Assembly: GCA_918807975.1 (NCBI GenBank)
Contig: OU964923.1
Span: 4,216,001-4,280,000 of the forward strand
DNA: 64,000 nucleotides
Direction: 5' to 3'
Origin: Aplidium turbinatum
Taxonomy: Eukaryota; Chordata; Ascidiacea; Aplousobranchia; Polyclinidae
Shown: piece after piece, positions 45,501 to 56,222 of the stretch
Position numbering within the stretch: the first letter of the stretch is position 1
How the letters are laid out: the number at the start of each line of letters is the position of its first letter
Notes under the pieces: model-generated
The model's input: the letters and a program-made list of their open reading frames with translations, nothing else
Told to the model about the DNA's origin: nothing
Databases searched by the model: none
Program-made: the position numbers and the translations under genes

Positions 45501-48500
45501 CGTCATTGAAATCGAGTTTCGTAATATTCCTTTCTTTGTCGGTCGATTTGAAGACAAACTTCCTTGCTTTGGTTTTCTTCTCCAGGCAATCGTCACAATA
45601 GCACAGCTCGCGTAATGAGTCGGCATCAAATGTAGTCACATGCCCAGTGTATGGATCATGTTCTATGGTCATCAGCAATGAGTTTTCTGAAACATAATTA
45701 TCCATAAACACCTTGAATAAACGAGCAATACAATTTCGTGATCTCACGGATGCTAAGTTGCCTTTCAACATTTCTCCACTGCATTTCAAACCAAAGCTAA
45801 CGTTGTAAAATATTGGACTATTTTCATTTTAAGTTATGATATGACCACGCCATCAATTTCTTCCCCTCACCTTACGATGTATGCAGTTGTGTGGTAATAA
45901 TAATGATCAAAGTTGGTTTTCATCGGAAAGCTTTTGAAATTATATCTGTAGCTTATCACTATCAGTAAATCAGTGTTCTCGACGACGTCGAACGGTGCCT
46001 CGTGAGCATCATTGGCCCTCAACCACCACAGAATTTACTTGTGGGCTCTATGCTTGGGCGTCTGCAGCTAAAATGCTTTAATGATGTTGGTCAAATCATG
46101 GGCCCCGTGACAGCTTTGCGTTGAAGCTGCAAACTTTTGGATGTTTCTTCGCAGTCGAAGCAAGAATTGACTGCGATTTCATGCCACGCCTACAAAAGGA
46201 AACACGTGTCTGTCGCTGTCAAATCTTGCTACATTTGAGTGTCTATACTAACATAACCTACGTTTTTAAAAAAGTCTGTCGCGATGGCTGTCGCGATGCA
46301 TGGATGCTACACCGATTGTTGGCGAAACGCAATGCTCGTTGTTGTATAGTGAGTAGTCAGCGTTGTTCTCTCACAAAAAAGTTCGCTACTTCTAAACAAA
46401 TCTTTGAATGTGAATGAGAATAAAAATGTTCCTTCCGTCACTGAACGAATAAACTTTCTCACATTCTCTACAAAGGAATAGTTAATTAACATACAGACCT
46501 ACATTGGAATCTGCTCATTATAAACTGTTTTGCTTTAGTGGAGGTAGAGGTCATGTTCTTTTGGTTAAGTTTATTGCAAACATATATACAGTATACACTA
46601 TACAGTACTGTATATCAAATCAAATATAGTTATTAGTCTCTAAACCAGTGGTTCCTAACCTTATTTTGGCTGTTACCCTAATCTCAACCCTGAAGTGAGC
46701 CAATTACCCCCACGATCAATTTTCAAAAACAAAAGTGTTTATTGCTATGTAGGAAAGGGCTAACAATGACAATCAAAATGCAATACAATGCTGAATACAA
46801 GATAACAATGAGTGGTAAATATTCAATGCGAAGGTTTGGCCTGGACTTCAGCCGCCAGCTTTGTGATCCTGAACTTTGTGGTACTGAGGGCGATTCTTGC
46901 ATCGCTTTCGACATCCAGGCGATTGCGCTTCTTTGTCTTTTGAAAACCCTTAATCACACCGACACGTTGTTGAAATAGATGTCAGGACATTTAATACCCG
47001 AGTCGTTAATGATGGTGCATCCTGGAGTCTACTAAACCAGAAGGGTTCCAAGCCTTTCCCCTTGAAATCAAGTTTCAACGCTTCGTTCATTCGGAGAGTG
47101 ATAAACTCTTCTTTGGTCGGAAAGTTGTCATCATCCACCTGACTGTCATCACATGTGAAGGGCTCAGTGCACCATTGGAGACTAGCCGTGTCCAAATTCG
47201 GAAAGTAGTTGTCCATCTTCTTGGCTAGCTGGCCTAGGTGGTCAGCTATGCCCTCCTTCAACGCCGCTGTCAACTCAAGTCCATTGCCTTCGAGGTACAT
47301 GTCAAGCGTCTGAAACTGCGCCCTGGCTGTGCCTCGTCCAACTCGCTTGTTCCACAATTGAACCTTTGCGATAAATGCTGCTACAGCTACTTTGGTGTTG
47401 ATCACAGTTACATTCTTGCCTTGAATTAAAAGACTGCCTTTGTTCAATTCACCAAAGATATCAGTCAGGTAGCACAGCTGAGAAATTCACTGTTGGTTAG
47501 AGAAGTACACGAGACAGCCATCGTACTTCTGTGTGGTACAGTAATGCTTCGTATCTTTCTCCTATCTTCTTGCACAGTTTCTTGAAAAGACGGCTGTTCA
47601 TTGTTCAATTCCTTCGCTTTTATAAAGTTCACAACCTTCAATTGCTTCACTGTTTCTAAATCGGGTCTCGTTACCCTTCAAAAACAGGCAAATTACTCCT
47701 CGGGGGTAATTTACCCCCAGGTTGGGAACCACTGCTCTAAACCCTTGACAGCCTGTTTCACCCTAAAAGAGGGATCATCAGTATACGCATCAGTATCATC
47801 AGTATACAGGGTGGGCCAAAAGTAGGCTTACAGTTATTAAACTTTTTTGTATGCTGTAAATGGACCTACGGTACACTTCATGAGATTAAACAGTTTCTGT
47901 GTAAGATATAACGAGCATTCTTGAAATTTAAAAGTACCCACATGAAAACAATAAATTTACTTTTAGACCCAAACCCTACTTTTTATAACTGTAAGCCTAC
48001 GTTTGGCCCACCCTGTATATTGTTATAACGTTTTGCGTAAGAATTGTGATGTTTAGCGGAAAGTATCTGACATTGGGATGGATGTTAGAGCGCTACGTCA
48101 CTATCGCTTTCACTTATTATTATTATGTCACTATGTATTATTTATATATTATACTGTATATTACTTATTATTATGTCACTATCACTTATTAATACTTGTC
48201 ATAACATAGCAAATTGTGGTTTTCAGTCCGGAATGTCGTTACAGTTATACAGTAGTGCGTACTCAGATTTATCTTACAATTTTCACTTTATGTATATTGC
48301 AGATTTAAGTAACTCCTCATGAAGACACACGTATGTGTCGAAAATGTTTGAGCTGATTTTTTAATTATGTTATATCTCTTTGTAATAAAACATGCTAAAC
48401 CTGCTACAGTTAGGCTACATTCTTTTGTTTGTCTATGGTTCAACATAGCAAAGATTTCTGAAAATTTAAAACTGACAAAACGATAACTTTTATAGTATGG

Positions 48501-51500
48501 TCGAATATAATCGAACTAAAGGGTGCTACTTTACTTATAAATAGCAAGTTAGCTGGAAAAAATGTAGCGTTGCAACATATAACATTGTTAAGGCATGCTG
48601 CGTGTTTCTTGAACAGCAAATGCAATAAACAAATTTTGGACTAAAACAAACCGGACATATCCCTAGAACAGAGGCGTGCAACATACGGCCTGCGGGCCAG
48701 AGCACGGCCCGCGGTACCCATTTACGTGGCCCGCACATTCTTCATTAAGTAGCCCATTATTTTTAAATAATTGTCACTGTTAGATCGGAGGATGTTGTTA
48801 TTTGTAACGTCACCATTAGCATTATTGACTTTTAACATTATTACATCATTAGCATTATTGTTGCGTCATTAGTAAGCGTTGTAGAAAACCGCCTTGTTCT
48901 TCTGGCAATAATTCAGTAACATAAATCTTACTTTATGGGTGCAGTGTGGTGAATATATTAATATTTATTCTACAAAAAGCTTAGTATAGTAAAAATGTCT
49001 ACAAGTAAGAAAAGGAAGGTTGATTATGAAAGGCGGAAGTTCAACAATGAGTGGTGTATAAATTACTTCGTTGTTCAACACAATCAGGCTCGGTGGCTCA
49101 GTTGTTAGTGCGCCCGCCTCTGAAGCGGTAGGCATGGGTTCGATACCTTGTCGGGTCATACCAAAGACTTTTTAAAAATGGTACTGAATCTAATTTCTGC
49201 TTGGCACTGAGCAATGGAGTGGATTCGGGTAATAATGTGGTAGGCACTTTAACATTACCCACTGGTCGAAAAGGTACGCAATCATGCGCGACATGTTCAT
49301 TTGCGATTCAGCTGATTTTAGTCATGTGACTCGACACGTGATATTCTGATCGAAAATTTTTGATACAAAGAAACTTAACTGAATGCTTCACCACAACCAC
49401 CGTTGCCTAATGGTTAGGGCAGAGGAGTAGTAATTTCGATTTCGTGGGTTCGATTCCCACCCTCTGCTAATACTATTTTTTCTTCTGCAACTGAACTGAG
49501 TGCAAGAAGGATCCCCTTTGAAGGTTGGGGGGGGGCTGTCAATTCAACTTTTTTGTATCAACAGTTGTATCTCTAAAACCACTGAGGCTGCGACTACGAG
49601 ATTTCTTGACTTTTCCTAACTTTTATTCACCTCTATTGAGCTGAAATTTTGAGCGAATAAAGGTTATAAATTGAGAGATATAAGGCATTTCTCAGCACAT
49701 CCTCTGAAATATTTCATATTCTATTGTTCAAAATTTTCCCACCAGCTGGATGAAAGCAATTAATTTGGCCCATGTCTCGTTAATCAAATGATTTAAATTG
49801 AGATTATGTAAAAAAAAATTATTCAGAACATTGCAATGCATGTTTTTCATTACTCTATCAGAAAATACCAAATAATTCAAACGTCATAAGTCACATCAAC
49901 ATTTCAACGTATATAAGCAGTTCTAAAATTTACATAGTTTTAATTTTCGGATATGCTCTGCGTGAATAGTTTTACAAAGTGAATCCCAAATTTTGAAACC
50001 GTGCCTTAAAAAATAACAGAGATATCACTCCAAAAGCATAAGAAGAATCGACAGCCCCCCCCCAAACTGAGCAAGACTCCAGGAGCCCAACCGCCTAAGG
50101 GTTAATGGTAGCCACTTTAACAAGTCGAAGTGACTAAAACACAAAGCAACTTCACATTGAAAAGCAGGCACTCTTCGACAAGTGGGTGATGTAAAAGTGC
50201 CTACCTAATAATGTACTCCGTTGCGCCTCTAGACGGCTGCATTGACACTGTCTGCTTTGTAAAGCGCTGTGGAGCAACGCATTCTGCGATGGATACAGCG
50301 CTATATAAAAACTAACATTATTATTATTAATCAAGATGTTGTTTGCCTGATTTGTCAAAACACTATAGCAGTAATGAAAGAGTACAATATCAAGCGACAC
50401 TACTGTGCAAAACACTCTGCTAATTATGATAGCATTATGGGTCAATTACGGGTTGACAAAATGCAGCAGTTGAAAACGTCTTTGAGCAAACAGCAAGAGA
50501 TATTTCACGGTTACAAGAAAGACATTGAGCTTGTTACAAAACTGAACTTCAAGATATCTGAAACTCAATGTGTAACTTGATTGTGTGTACTTTTCCATTA
50601 AATAAATTGTTCATATAAATTCATGTGTTATTTGATAGACTGGCCCTCAGCATCATTATAATTGTACGATGTGGCCCATTGCGATAAACAGTTGCACGCC
50701 CCTGCCCTAGAAGCTAGAATAGTCAAATAGTCAAACAGAAACTTTCATAATTATTTTGGCCACATAATGAGAAGCACACCAAGCACATCATTGGAAGAAG
50801 AGGTCATGCTAGGTTTATTCAGCGGAGGAAGAGGAAAGGGTCGTCCCAAAACAAGATGATTCGATACTATGACGAATGACAGCGGGCTAGGCATGGAAGA
50901 GCAGAAGAAGGTTGTGAGAAATCATGAGCTCTGGCAGGAGAAAGTTTACAGAGAGACCAAGAGTCGGAATCAACTGAACAGATGGTGATGATGATGATGA
51001 TGACATTTCCTTCTTGTTCCACGTCGTTTACGGAGAGTTTTTGGAATACTATGCCACATTCGGTTTCTGTGGAATAAACTACGGAACACAAACTAGTAGG
51101 TTCAACGCACAGTGTTTAGATGGCCAAGTCTGTTTCCCCAATAACAGAAGTTTATAAAAGTTTAAATTGGATTTTTCCGTTTCCAACCTAATGACGCATT
51201 GGATGCCTAGTCGAAAGCCAATTTAACATGACGAAATTCTGCCAGACCCCAATGACACAGCCAACCAATCAGAACATGATAAAAAAGCTACCGTCCAATT
51301 GAGACCCTTATAACACTCAACCAGAAAGTAAATCCTTGTTTTGAACTTTACTTAGTAATTACAGAAGACAAAAGAGTAAGTAGGAGTGGGAATCGATCCC
51401 ACGTCATCGAAATGACAACTTTCTAGCCCTGACTCTAATCCTTAAGCCAAGCAGCTGAAGCAGAATCCTTCACTTAATTTTCTTTGAATCATCTGCATTT

Positions 51501-52073
51501 TGCGCTTTTTACGTCACGGAAAACCTAGCTTATTGGTTGATTGGCTCAAGATTTCAGTGACTGACTGGCTGTGGCAGAATTTTGTCGTGTTAAAGTGGCT
51601 ATCTGTCTAGCCAATCGTCTAATTTAGGTCAAGAGTTCAAAAAATCAGTACCAACGTACCCTCTTGATTAAAGCCAACTTCTTTAGCAAACAACTCGCCC
51701 GGAAATCTCCTCATATCAACATAGTAACAGCCCACATGGTCTTCTTGTTGACAAATCTTGCAGGTGCAGTTATATCGAAGCCAAGAGGTATGATATCTAT
51801 AACCAAAAATAAGCACAAGCTGTTTTTTACAAGTTCAACTACGTTTTAATACATTTCGTTAAACATGATGTAAAGAAATTGAGTCTTACACAAAGATTTT
51901 CGGAGAACATATGGCTCATTGTACTGAGTTTGTTGCCAGTTCTTGTCAGTTACGACCTTGGCTTAAAATTACAATCCATATAATAAGCTTACTTACGTGC
52001 TAACGTGGTTGTCTTGCCAGGTTATCTGCACAGACTTGCAGTCAGGAAGTAGTTGAACTCTTGGGGATGTCAT
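39583..52073 (-). CDS. BBOX1-like: Gene C: BBOX1-like Fe(II)/2-oxoglutarate dioxygenase, 10 exons, 406 aa
   Basis: Exons in transcript order are 52073-51997, 51796-51660, 45686-45470, 44461-44386, 43754-43710, 42933-42794, 41846-41654, 41113-40991, 40428-40324 and 39690-39583. Lengths match gene B exactly except exons 2 and 7, each one codon longer. ATG is at 52073-52071 (MTSPRVQLLP...), and TAA ends at 39583. Zinc ligands are C36, C38, C41 and H87; iron ligands are H212, D214 (FHMDYT) and H356 (FDNRRMVHTR); the likely 2-oxoglutarate arginine is R368. As in gene B, the aromatic substrate-cage positions look non-aromatic. Donors are mostly standard; exons 3 and 8 use the weaker gtattc and gttcgt. 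Gene C converges on gene B. Intron 2 (6 kb) contains two hAT elements, SINEs and MITEs, yet the coding sequence reads through cleanly, so the gene is probably functional. Confidence 0.9.
42261..42570 (+). repeat. SINE-4, tRNA-derived with (ACAA)n tail
   Basis: Box A (GTGGCCGAGTGG) and box B (TGTTCGACTCC) lie in a tRNA-like head. A 250-bp body follows, ending ATAAACAAACAAACAAAC. 16 bp of the head (CCGAGTGGTTAGCGCG, 42270-42285) is repeated inverted just upstream (42248-42263). Confidence 0.75.
42996..43185 (+). repeat. SINE-1 copy, diverged
   Basis: GTCGGCTAAACAGCC, AAGTTCGACACTACTCAA, GATTGACTTCCTTGCCT and a final AACGACAAAA match the copy at 25742. It lies just outside exon 6 of gene C. Confidence 0.7.
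43331..43515 (-). repeat. SINE-3 copy, head missing
   Basis: Closely matches 6736-6925, including the GGTTGGTTGG flank and the same truncation point near GGTGCCGCTGAATGG. Confidence 0.75.
44571..44832. mobile_element. AGTGCTC palindromic MITE, diverged
   Basis: TTAATGCCCAGG and AGCAGAGCATATTA are the left arm; CCTTCTGATGATCCCAATAAA and GTATTTGATGTCA the right arm. It lies between exons 3 and 4 of gene C. Confidence 0.7.
46615..47800. mobile_element. AGTGCTC MITE fragment split by a hAT element
   Basis: ATCAAATATAGTTATTAGTC precedes the hAT and CCTTGACAGCCTGTTTCACC follows it, as in the uninterrupted copy at 38035. Confidence 0.7.
46646..47734 (-). mobile_element. hAT element with transposase remnant
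   Basis: Ends CAGTGGTTCCTAACC and GGTTGGGAACCACTG, with a perfect 8-bp duplication CTCTAAAC (46638-46645 and 47735-47742). The minus strand 47447-46950 encodes LLIQGKNVTVI, AFIAKVQLWNKRVGRG and DNYFPNL, resembling the C-terminal half of ZBED5/SCAND3-type hAT transposases. N-terminal and catalytic parts are missing. Confidence 0.88.
47807..48015. mobile_element. Mariner-type MITE
   Basis: Terminal repeats CAGGGTGGGCCAAAAGTAGG / its inverse, about 31 bp with one mismatch, flanked by TA. 209 bp, no coding. 48018-48660 holds nothing recognisable. Confidence 0.85.
49239..50205. mobile_element. Inverted-repeat element with 9-bp duplication and tRNA-like core
   Basis: Ends GGTAGGCACTTTAACATTAC and its inverse (GTAAAAGTGCCTACC), with a perfect 9-bp duplication TAATAATGT (49230-49238 and 50206-50214). 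Inside lie a tRNA-like segment (49400-49470) and an inner inverted pair TTGGGGGGGGGCTGTC / GACAGCCCCCCCCCAA (about 49528 and 50050). A 9-bp duplication is typical of Mutator-like elements; no transposase is present. Confidence 0.78.
49400..49470 (+). other. tRNA-like sequence with boxes A and B
   Basis: TTGCCTAATGGTTAGG gives box A and GGTTCGATTCC is a perfect box B with a paired T arm (GTGGG/CCCAC). The acceptor stem does not pair (ACCACCG against CCTCTGC), so it is not a functional tRNA. Confidence 0.6.
50740..51005 (+). pseudogene. LINE ORF2 C-terminal fragment
   Basis: It encodes NYFGHIMRSTPSTSLEEEVM and GGRGKGRPKTR, then NHELWQEKVYRETKSRNQLN and stops before a GATGATGATGATGATG tail. This is the usual C terminus of a jockey/I-like ORF2. 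One stop follows KTR. A different family from the CxCG fragments. Confidence 0.78.
51190..51620 (-). mobile_element. Foldback element with a tRNA-like core
   Basis: Arms near 51210-51260 and 51550-51600 are inverted (TTTAACATGACGAAATTCTG / CAGAATTTTGTCGTGTTAAA). Between them the minus strand has a tRNA-like unit (51385-51465, box B GGGATCGATTCCC). No clear target duplication. Confidence 0.6.
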
Positions 52074-52115
52074 TTTAGTCAAACTTAAACTTAGTCTATC
52101 ACAATAGTCAACAAT

Positions 52116-52135
52116 TAATAATAATAATAATAAAA
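52116..52135. repeat. (AAT)n microsatellite
   Basis: Six or more AAT units just upstream of gene C exon 1. Confidence 0.8.
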
Positions 52136-52267
52136 GTAATTTTCGTTATCAATTCTGTAATCAATTTTGATTCTTGCTGCTTTACTTTATTCATTTTATC
52201 AGTATGTTTTTGTGTTGTGCCGTCATTGCTGAACAGGTTGTGTCAACCTGTTTCAGCCACCTTGATA

Positions 52268-52303
52268 AAGTCAGTCGTGCTGACTGACGAAACGTCGGAA
52301 ATA
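52268..52303 (+). other. Hammerhead-like hairpin motif
   Basis: TTGATAAA, then a 6-bp hairpin GTCAGT/ACTGAC with a 7-base loop, then GAAACGTCGG. This is the best-paired helix II of the five related sites, but CTGATGA is changed. Confidence 0.35.
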
Positions 52304-52789
52304 CAAAAGCTAGTTATCATCTTTAACATCAGGAGGTAACCTAGTAAATAGTCACCAGAAGAACGCAAATTACTTTTATTATCAAATGCCTGGTGAACAG
52401 TCTCTCTCTGTTTAATTAATAATAATCTTAACTTCTAAATGTCAAAAGTTACCAAGAATCACAAATTAGATGTCAACTATCTGTTTTAGCCTGATGCTGC
52501 GAGTTCGCTGTGGCAGCTTAATAGGGAATTGCACTAGCTTTCGAAACACAGTTCTCAAGTCGTCTTGCGAAGTAAGCAACGATTCTGCTGCTAAAAGCGA
52601 AACGCAATCTATTGCATTACCTCAAATGTTTATACAAATCATTAGTTAGTTTTATTGTCCTCTTCTAAACTTCAGCTCTCAAGCAATGCCAAACGCATGC
52701 GTGTTGAAAGGAATTAAGGCAGTAGTGGCGATTTTACTTTAGTTTCTGCCACCATGCTCACAAAATACGAGATAAATCTGCAGAAATTA

Positions 52790-53350
52790 GTGAAGCGACA
52801 TGACAGACATTTGCAGAGGAAACAGCCTTTGCACATATCGAACATATTGACCAATTTCGTTAAGTTGATCATTGTGAGATATTGGAAGAAATTTAAATTA
52901 TCAAAGCAACTCTCTCAAATAAACTTTCTGTATTTTGTCAAAAGATGACATGGAAACAATTTGTAACCTGCTAAAGAAAATATTTGGCTTAAACTTGATG
53001 CTGAATCAGCACCACCTGTCAGTTCAGTGAATATAGAAACATCGGGATGTTAAAGTTTAAATTATTTCTAATTGATATTTCATTAAGTTTAAGCATCCAA
53101 AACCAGTCACACATACACATAAAAAATTTAAATTTTTTATTGGATTTGGTTGAATACAAATAGCCTACTTCGGTAGAAAAAATATTAACACACCTTAACA
53201 TCAAAACACAGAAGCCACAGCTTTCTTTGTTAATTTTTGTGTTGTGTCACTGAACTTATCTAAAAATGCTTTAATTAAGTTTCAGTTAGACAGAAGTCTA
53301 CAGATCAGGAACGCTATCATGAGATGGGAGGGAAATTTCCTCCATAAAAC
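52790..53350 (+). repeat. Unclassified dispersed repeat, copy 1
   Basis: It shares an ordered series of matches with 63190-63660: TTTGCAGAGGAAAC, CAAAGCA(A/C)CTCTC, GTTGGATTTGG (as TTGGATTTGGTTGAAT) and ATGAGATGGGAGGG. Diverged, no coding recognised. Confidence 0.55.
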
Positions 53351-53639
53351 GGTTCTTGTTGTCCAAGAAAAAGAATAATTGTTTTAACATTAAGTGCAAG
53401 TGTTTCTGTAGATCAGTTAGAGTGAGGCATAGTTATTGTAAGTCGTACTAGTCACAATTGACAATTCACAACACTTCATTTACATGCTCTCAGGGCTGAG
53501 AGACTACATTGGGCCTTTGTACCGACGACACTTTTAGTCACCCAAAACAAGACACCTCTAATAATGCATTATAATAAAATTATATGCAACGTTTTTTTTA
53601 ACTTTCTGGGCCCTCTGGAAAGGTTTCGGCCCTCTAAAA

Positions 53640-53643
53640 TCAT

Positions 53644-53677
<34 letters not shown>

Positions 53678-54130
53678 CATTTATATAGCGCCACATCCAC
53701 AGTCAAACTATGCTCCTGGGCGCTGTACATGACAATGGTGATAATTAATACGGTAATTTCCGTCATAATGTTCATTGAAGTAGAACGTTTTCAAGCAAGT
53801 TTTGAATTCATTTAAATTTTCTGCTTCTTTCACACAAATAGGCAAACAGTTCCAGCAACTGGCAGCAACAACTGGAAAGGTACGATTTCCATATTGTGTC
53901 TTATATGAAGGGTTGCACAAGAGCAATTGATGTTGAGAACGCAAAGTTCTGGCAGGTTTATAATGAACAAGCAAAGTGTCCAGATAGTTTGGAGCAAAAC
54001 CATGGAAAACTTTATAAATTAATAGACATATTTTGAAGCGAATACGATACAATACTGGAAAATGATAAATACTGGACTGGAAACTGGAAAATATATACAA
54101 TACTGGAAAATGAATACGATACATTTGGAA
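53640..54130 (-). pseudogene. L2/CR1-like LINE ORF2 C terminus with 3' tail
   Basis: The minus strand encodes RFKICLLIYKVFHGFAPNYL, LRSQHQLLL, YGNRTFPVVAASCWNCLP and FKTCLKTFYF, the classic end of L2/CR1-clade reverse transcriptases. The 3' UTR includes GTACAGCGCC and GGCGCTATATAAATGTTG and ends in ATT repeats at 53646-53674. The N-terminal side is duplicated in short ACTGGAAAAT units. Confidence 0.88.
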
Positions 54131-56222
54131 AATGCATAACGTCCTTGTTTCTTATATGTATTCATTGATTAATTATTAAAGTGTTCGCAAAAATAGAATC
54201 ATTCAAGAGCGATGTTCTTCAATGGAGTGGATTTAAATGTCTAAACTTAAGTGAAAGTATGTCATTGTCATATTCACAAAATGTGAATAGTGTCGACTTC
54301 ACTTCCTTGAACAATCGTCCGCCACAGGGCCGTTGACAGGATTTCTCGGGCCCGGTACCAATTTATTTTCGGGCCCCCTTCATCGACAATTTTATGAACT
54401 CAATAGGTTGTCTACAAACTTTTATTGATGTCATTTAAGCAGGGTCGTTTAACAAATCTTGCACAATCTTAAAATTTCCGGAACCGCAAAACTTACCATC
54501 TCTATCTAGCGGTTGATTTTTTGAACTTTTATTTGTCACATGGCGCTAGAATATTACTTCCCGATTCCATTGATGTTTCACTGATCATTTTAGGCTCACC
54601 AGAAGAGAATTTACAGCAAAGGTAGTGCTGACAGTCAGAAAGTTTTCGATTGGATTTGGAAAAGGTTTTTGGGCCTATAGGTCAAACAATTGCTGAAACC
54701 TGAAAAGCGGTTTGGGTCAAATTTTTAGTACAGAAATAGGGATAGCAACCTTTTTACCTGTGCCATTTCAGTTTTTGATTTTAAACAAACATTAGCCTGT
54801 TTAGTTTGAAATTCATGTTTCGGGTTAATATTCGTGGTTAGGGAAATCACTATACTAGACATAATTCTTATATCAGGCCTACTGTAGTGGCTATTTTACA
54901 ACCTGAGAGATGAAGTGGGCCTGGTACCCAGAAGGGGGCGCGGTACTTTACCATCTAACGGCTGAAGTGGCTGTTTTAACCTCTGATGGCAATTCCTTTA
55001 GATCTGATTATATTAAGATTTTAATAACACAAGCCAACACACTTTTTGTGTCAGCATAGTAGATGTCATTCTAGGGTATATTTTGAGTGCTGAATTCAAA
55101 AATCACATCAAATTTTTTGTATTGCATCAGGATTTTATGATATCTGAATGCTGTTTTGGTAAAAATGGGTAAAATCGACTCCTGATCTATATTGGTAGCC
55201 TATGGAGTTTCATGGAATTTAAACTCTTTTTTGTCAACAAGGTCTGTGATAAAGTCTAAATTCATCACGATAAAGTCTAAAGTCTACACAAGAGATACAA
55301 ACATAATATTAATGAAAACATTGAGGTATTTCAAGACCTGTTTTATTTTTTTTATTTTTTATTTTATTGAAGTGTGGTAACTTGAATCCAATTCTTCAAA
55401 ATTTATCTGCTAACACTAAACGTTCAACGTCATTTTTTTTTACAAGAGTTGGCTACATTGTTTTTTTTTCGTGTTAAAAAGTAGGTTTGGTGGCTTTGCA
55501 AATCCCCAATACATATTTTAAACCTTTTGGTTTTGCCCTCTTTTCCTTTTTTTGGTGCTACAGTTGTGTGTTTGTAATGTCATTCGTTATTATGTTTGCG
55601 CCAGCAAAGAAAAATAAAATTGAATAGAATAGACACTTAACCCATATCCTCCTACCGTCAGTTTAAACTGACAGCACATTTAGATGGTTTCTAGATTACA
55701 AATCGTTTTGTCGAAATCCAGTTAGTATGTTATGAGGTTCGTAAGGTCTGTACCTAACACTATAGCACATTTAGTGAAATTCCGTTTTATCCTTCGACTG
55801 GATATAACGGATAAAATTTCCAAAATGGATATTTTTTGTTGTTCGAAATTATAGCGGTGTCAATTTTTACTGGATCGCGTTATAATGACATAAACCACGA
55901 AATTAGTTAGAGCTAACATTGCTGTATCCATATTTTGCATACTTAGAAGAAATTAATTGTTTGTTTAAGTTTTGTACCATTTCCGCTTCCGTCAGTTTAA
56001 ACTGACGCTAGGGGCAGAAGGGAGCATGTAAATAGTAAATGATTTTAGAAATTATGTGCAGAATAGTTGAGTTTAGGAGTTATATATTTTGCAAACATTT
56101 TGATTCTCAAGCAAAACGTTGATATATTAGCAAATGAAAACTTAATCTAGGTCAATTGGTGAACATAATATGGTATAACTGTTTCATTTTGAAGTTAAAA
56201 GTAGTGATATATCATACATCTT

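Larger units (their letters stand above)
49089..50329 (+). repeat. SINE-2 copy split by a MITE
   Basis: The left part is 49089-49238 and the right part 50206-50329. Same head, body and ATT tail as 36397-36663. A short duplication AATCA flanks it within the hAT transposase. Confidence 0.85.
48995..50580 (+). pseudogene. hAT transposase N-terminal segment with BED-like zinc finger
   Basis: It begins MSTSKKRKVDYERRKFNNEW near 48995 and reaches VVQHNQ at the SINE. After the SINE it continues in the same frame as DVVCLICQNTIAVMKEYNIK, RHYCAKHSANYD and LKTSLSKQQEIF, stopping at 50578-50580. C-x2-C and H-x4-H positions of the finger are present. The catalytic part is absent. Confidence 0.85.
48669..50704 (+). 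mobile_element. hAT element (GTF2IRD2/ZBED type), nested
   Basis: Ends CAGAGGCGTGCAAC and GTTGCACGCCCCTG, with a perfect 8-bp duplication CCCTAGAA (48661-48668 and 50705-50712). GGCCCGC words sit at the ends. It holds the N-terminal transposase exon, interrupted by a SINE that is itself interrupted. Confidence 0.92.

Noticed and set aside
49400-49470. Functional tRNA gene
   Set aside because: Boxes A and B are present but the acceptor stem does not pair, and the unit lies inside a mobile element.
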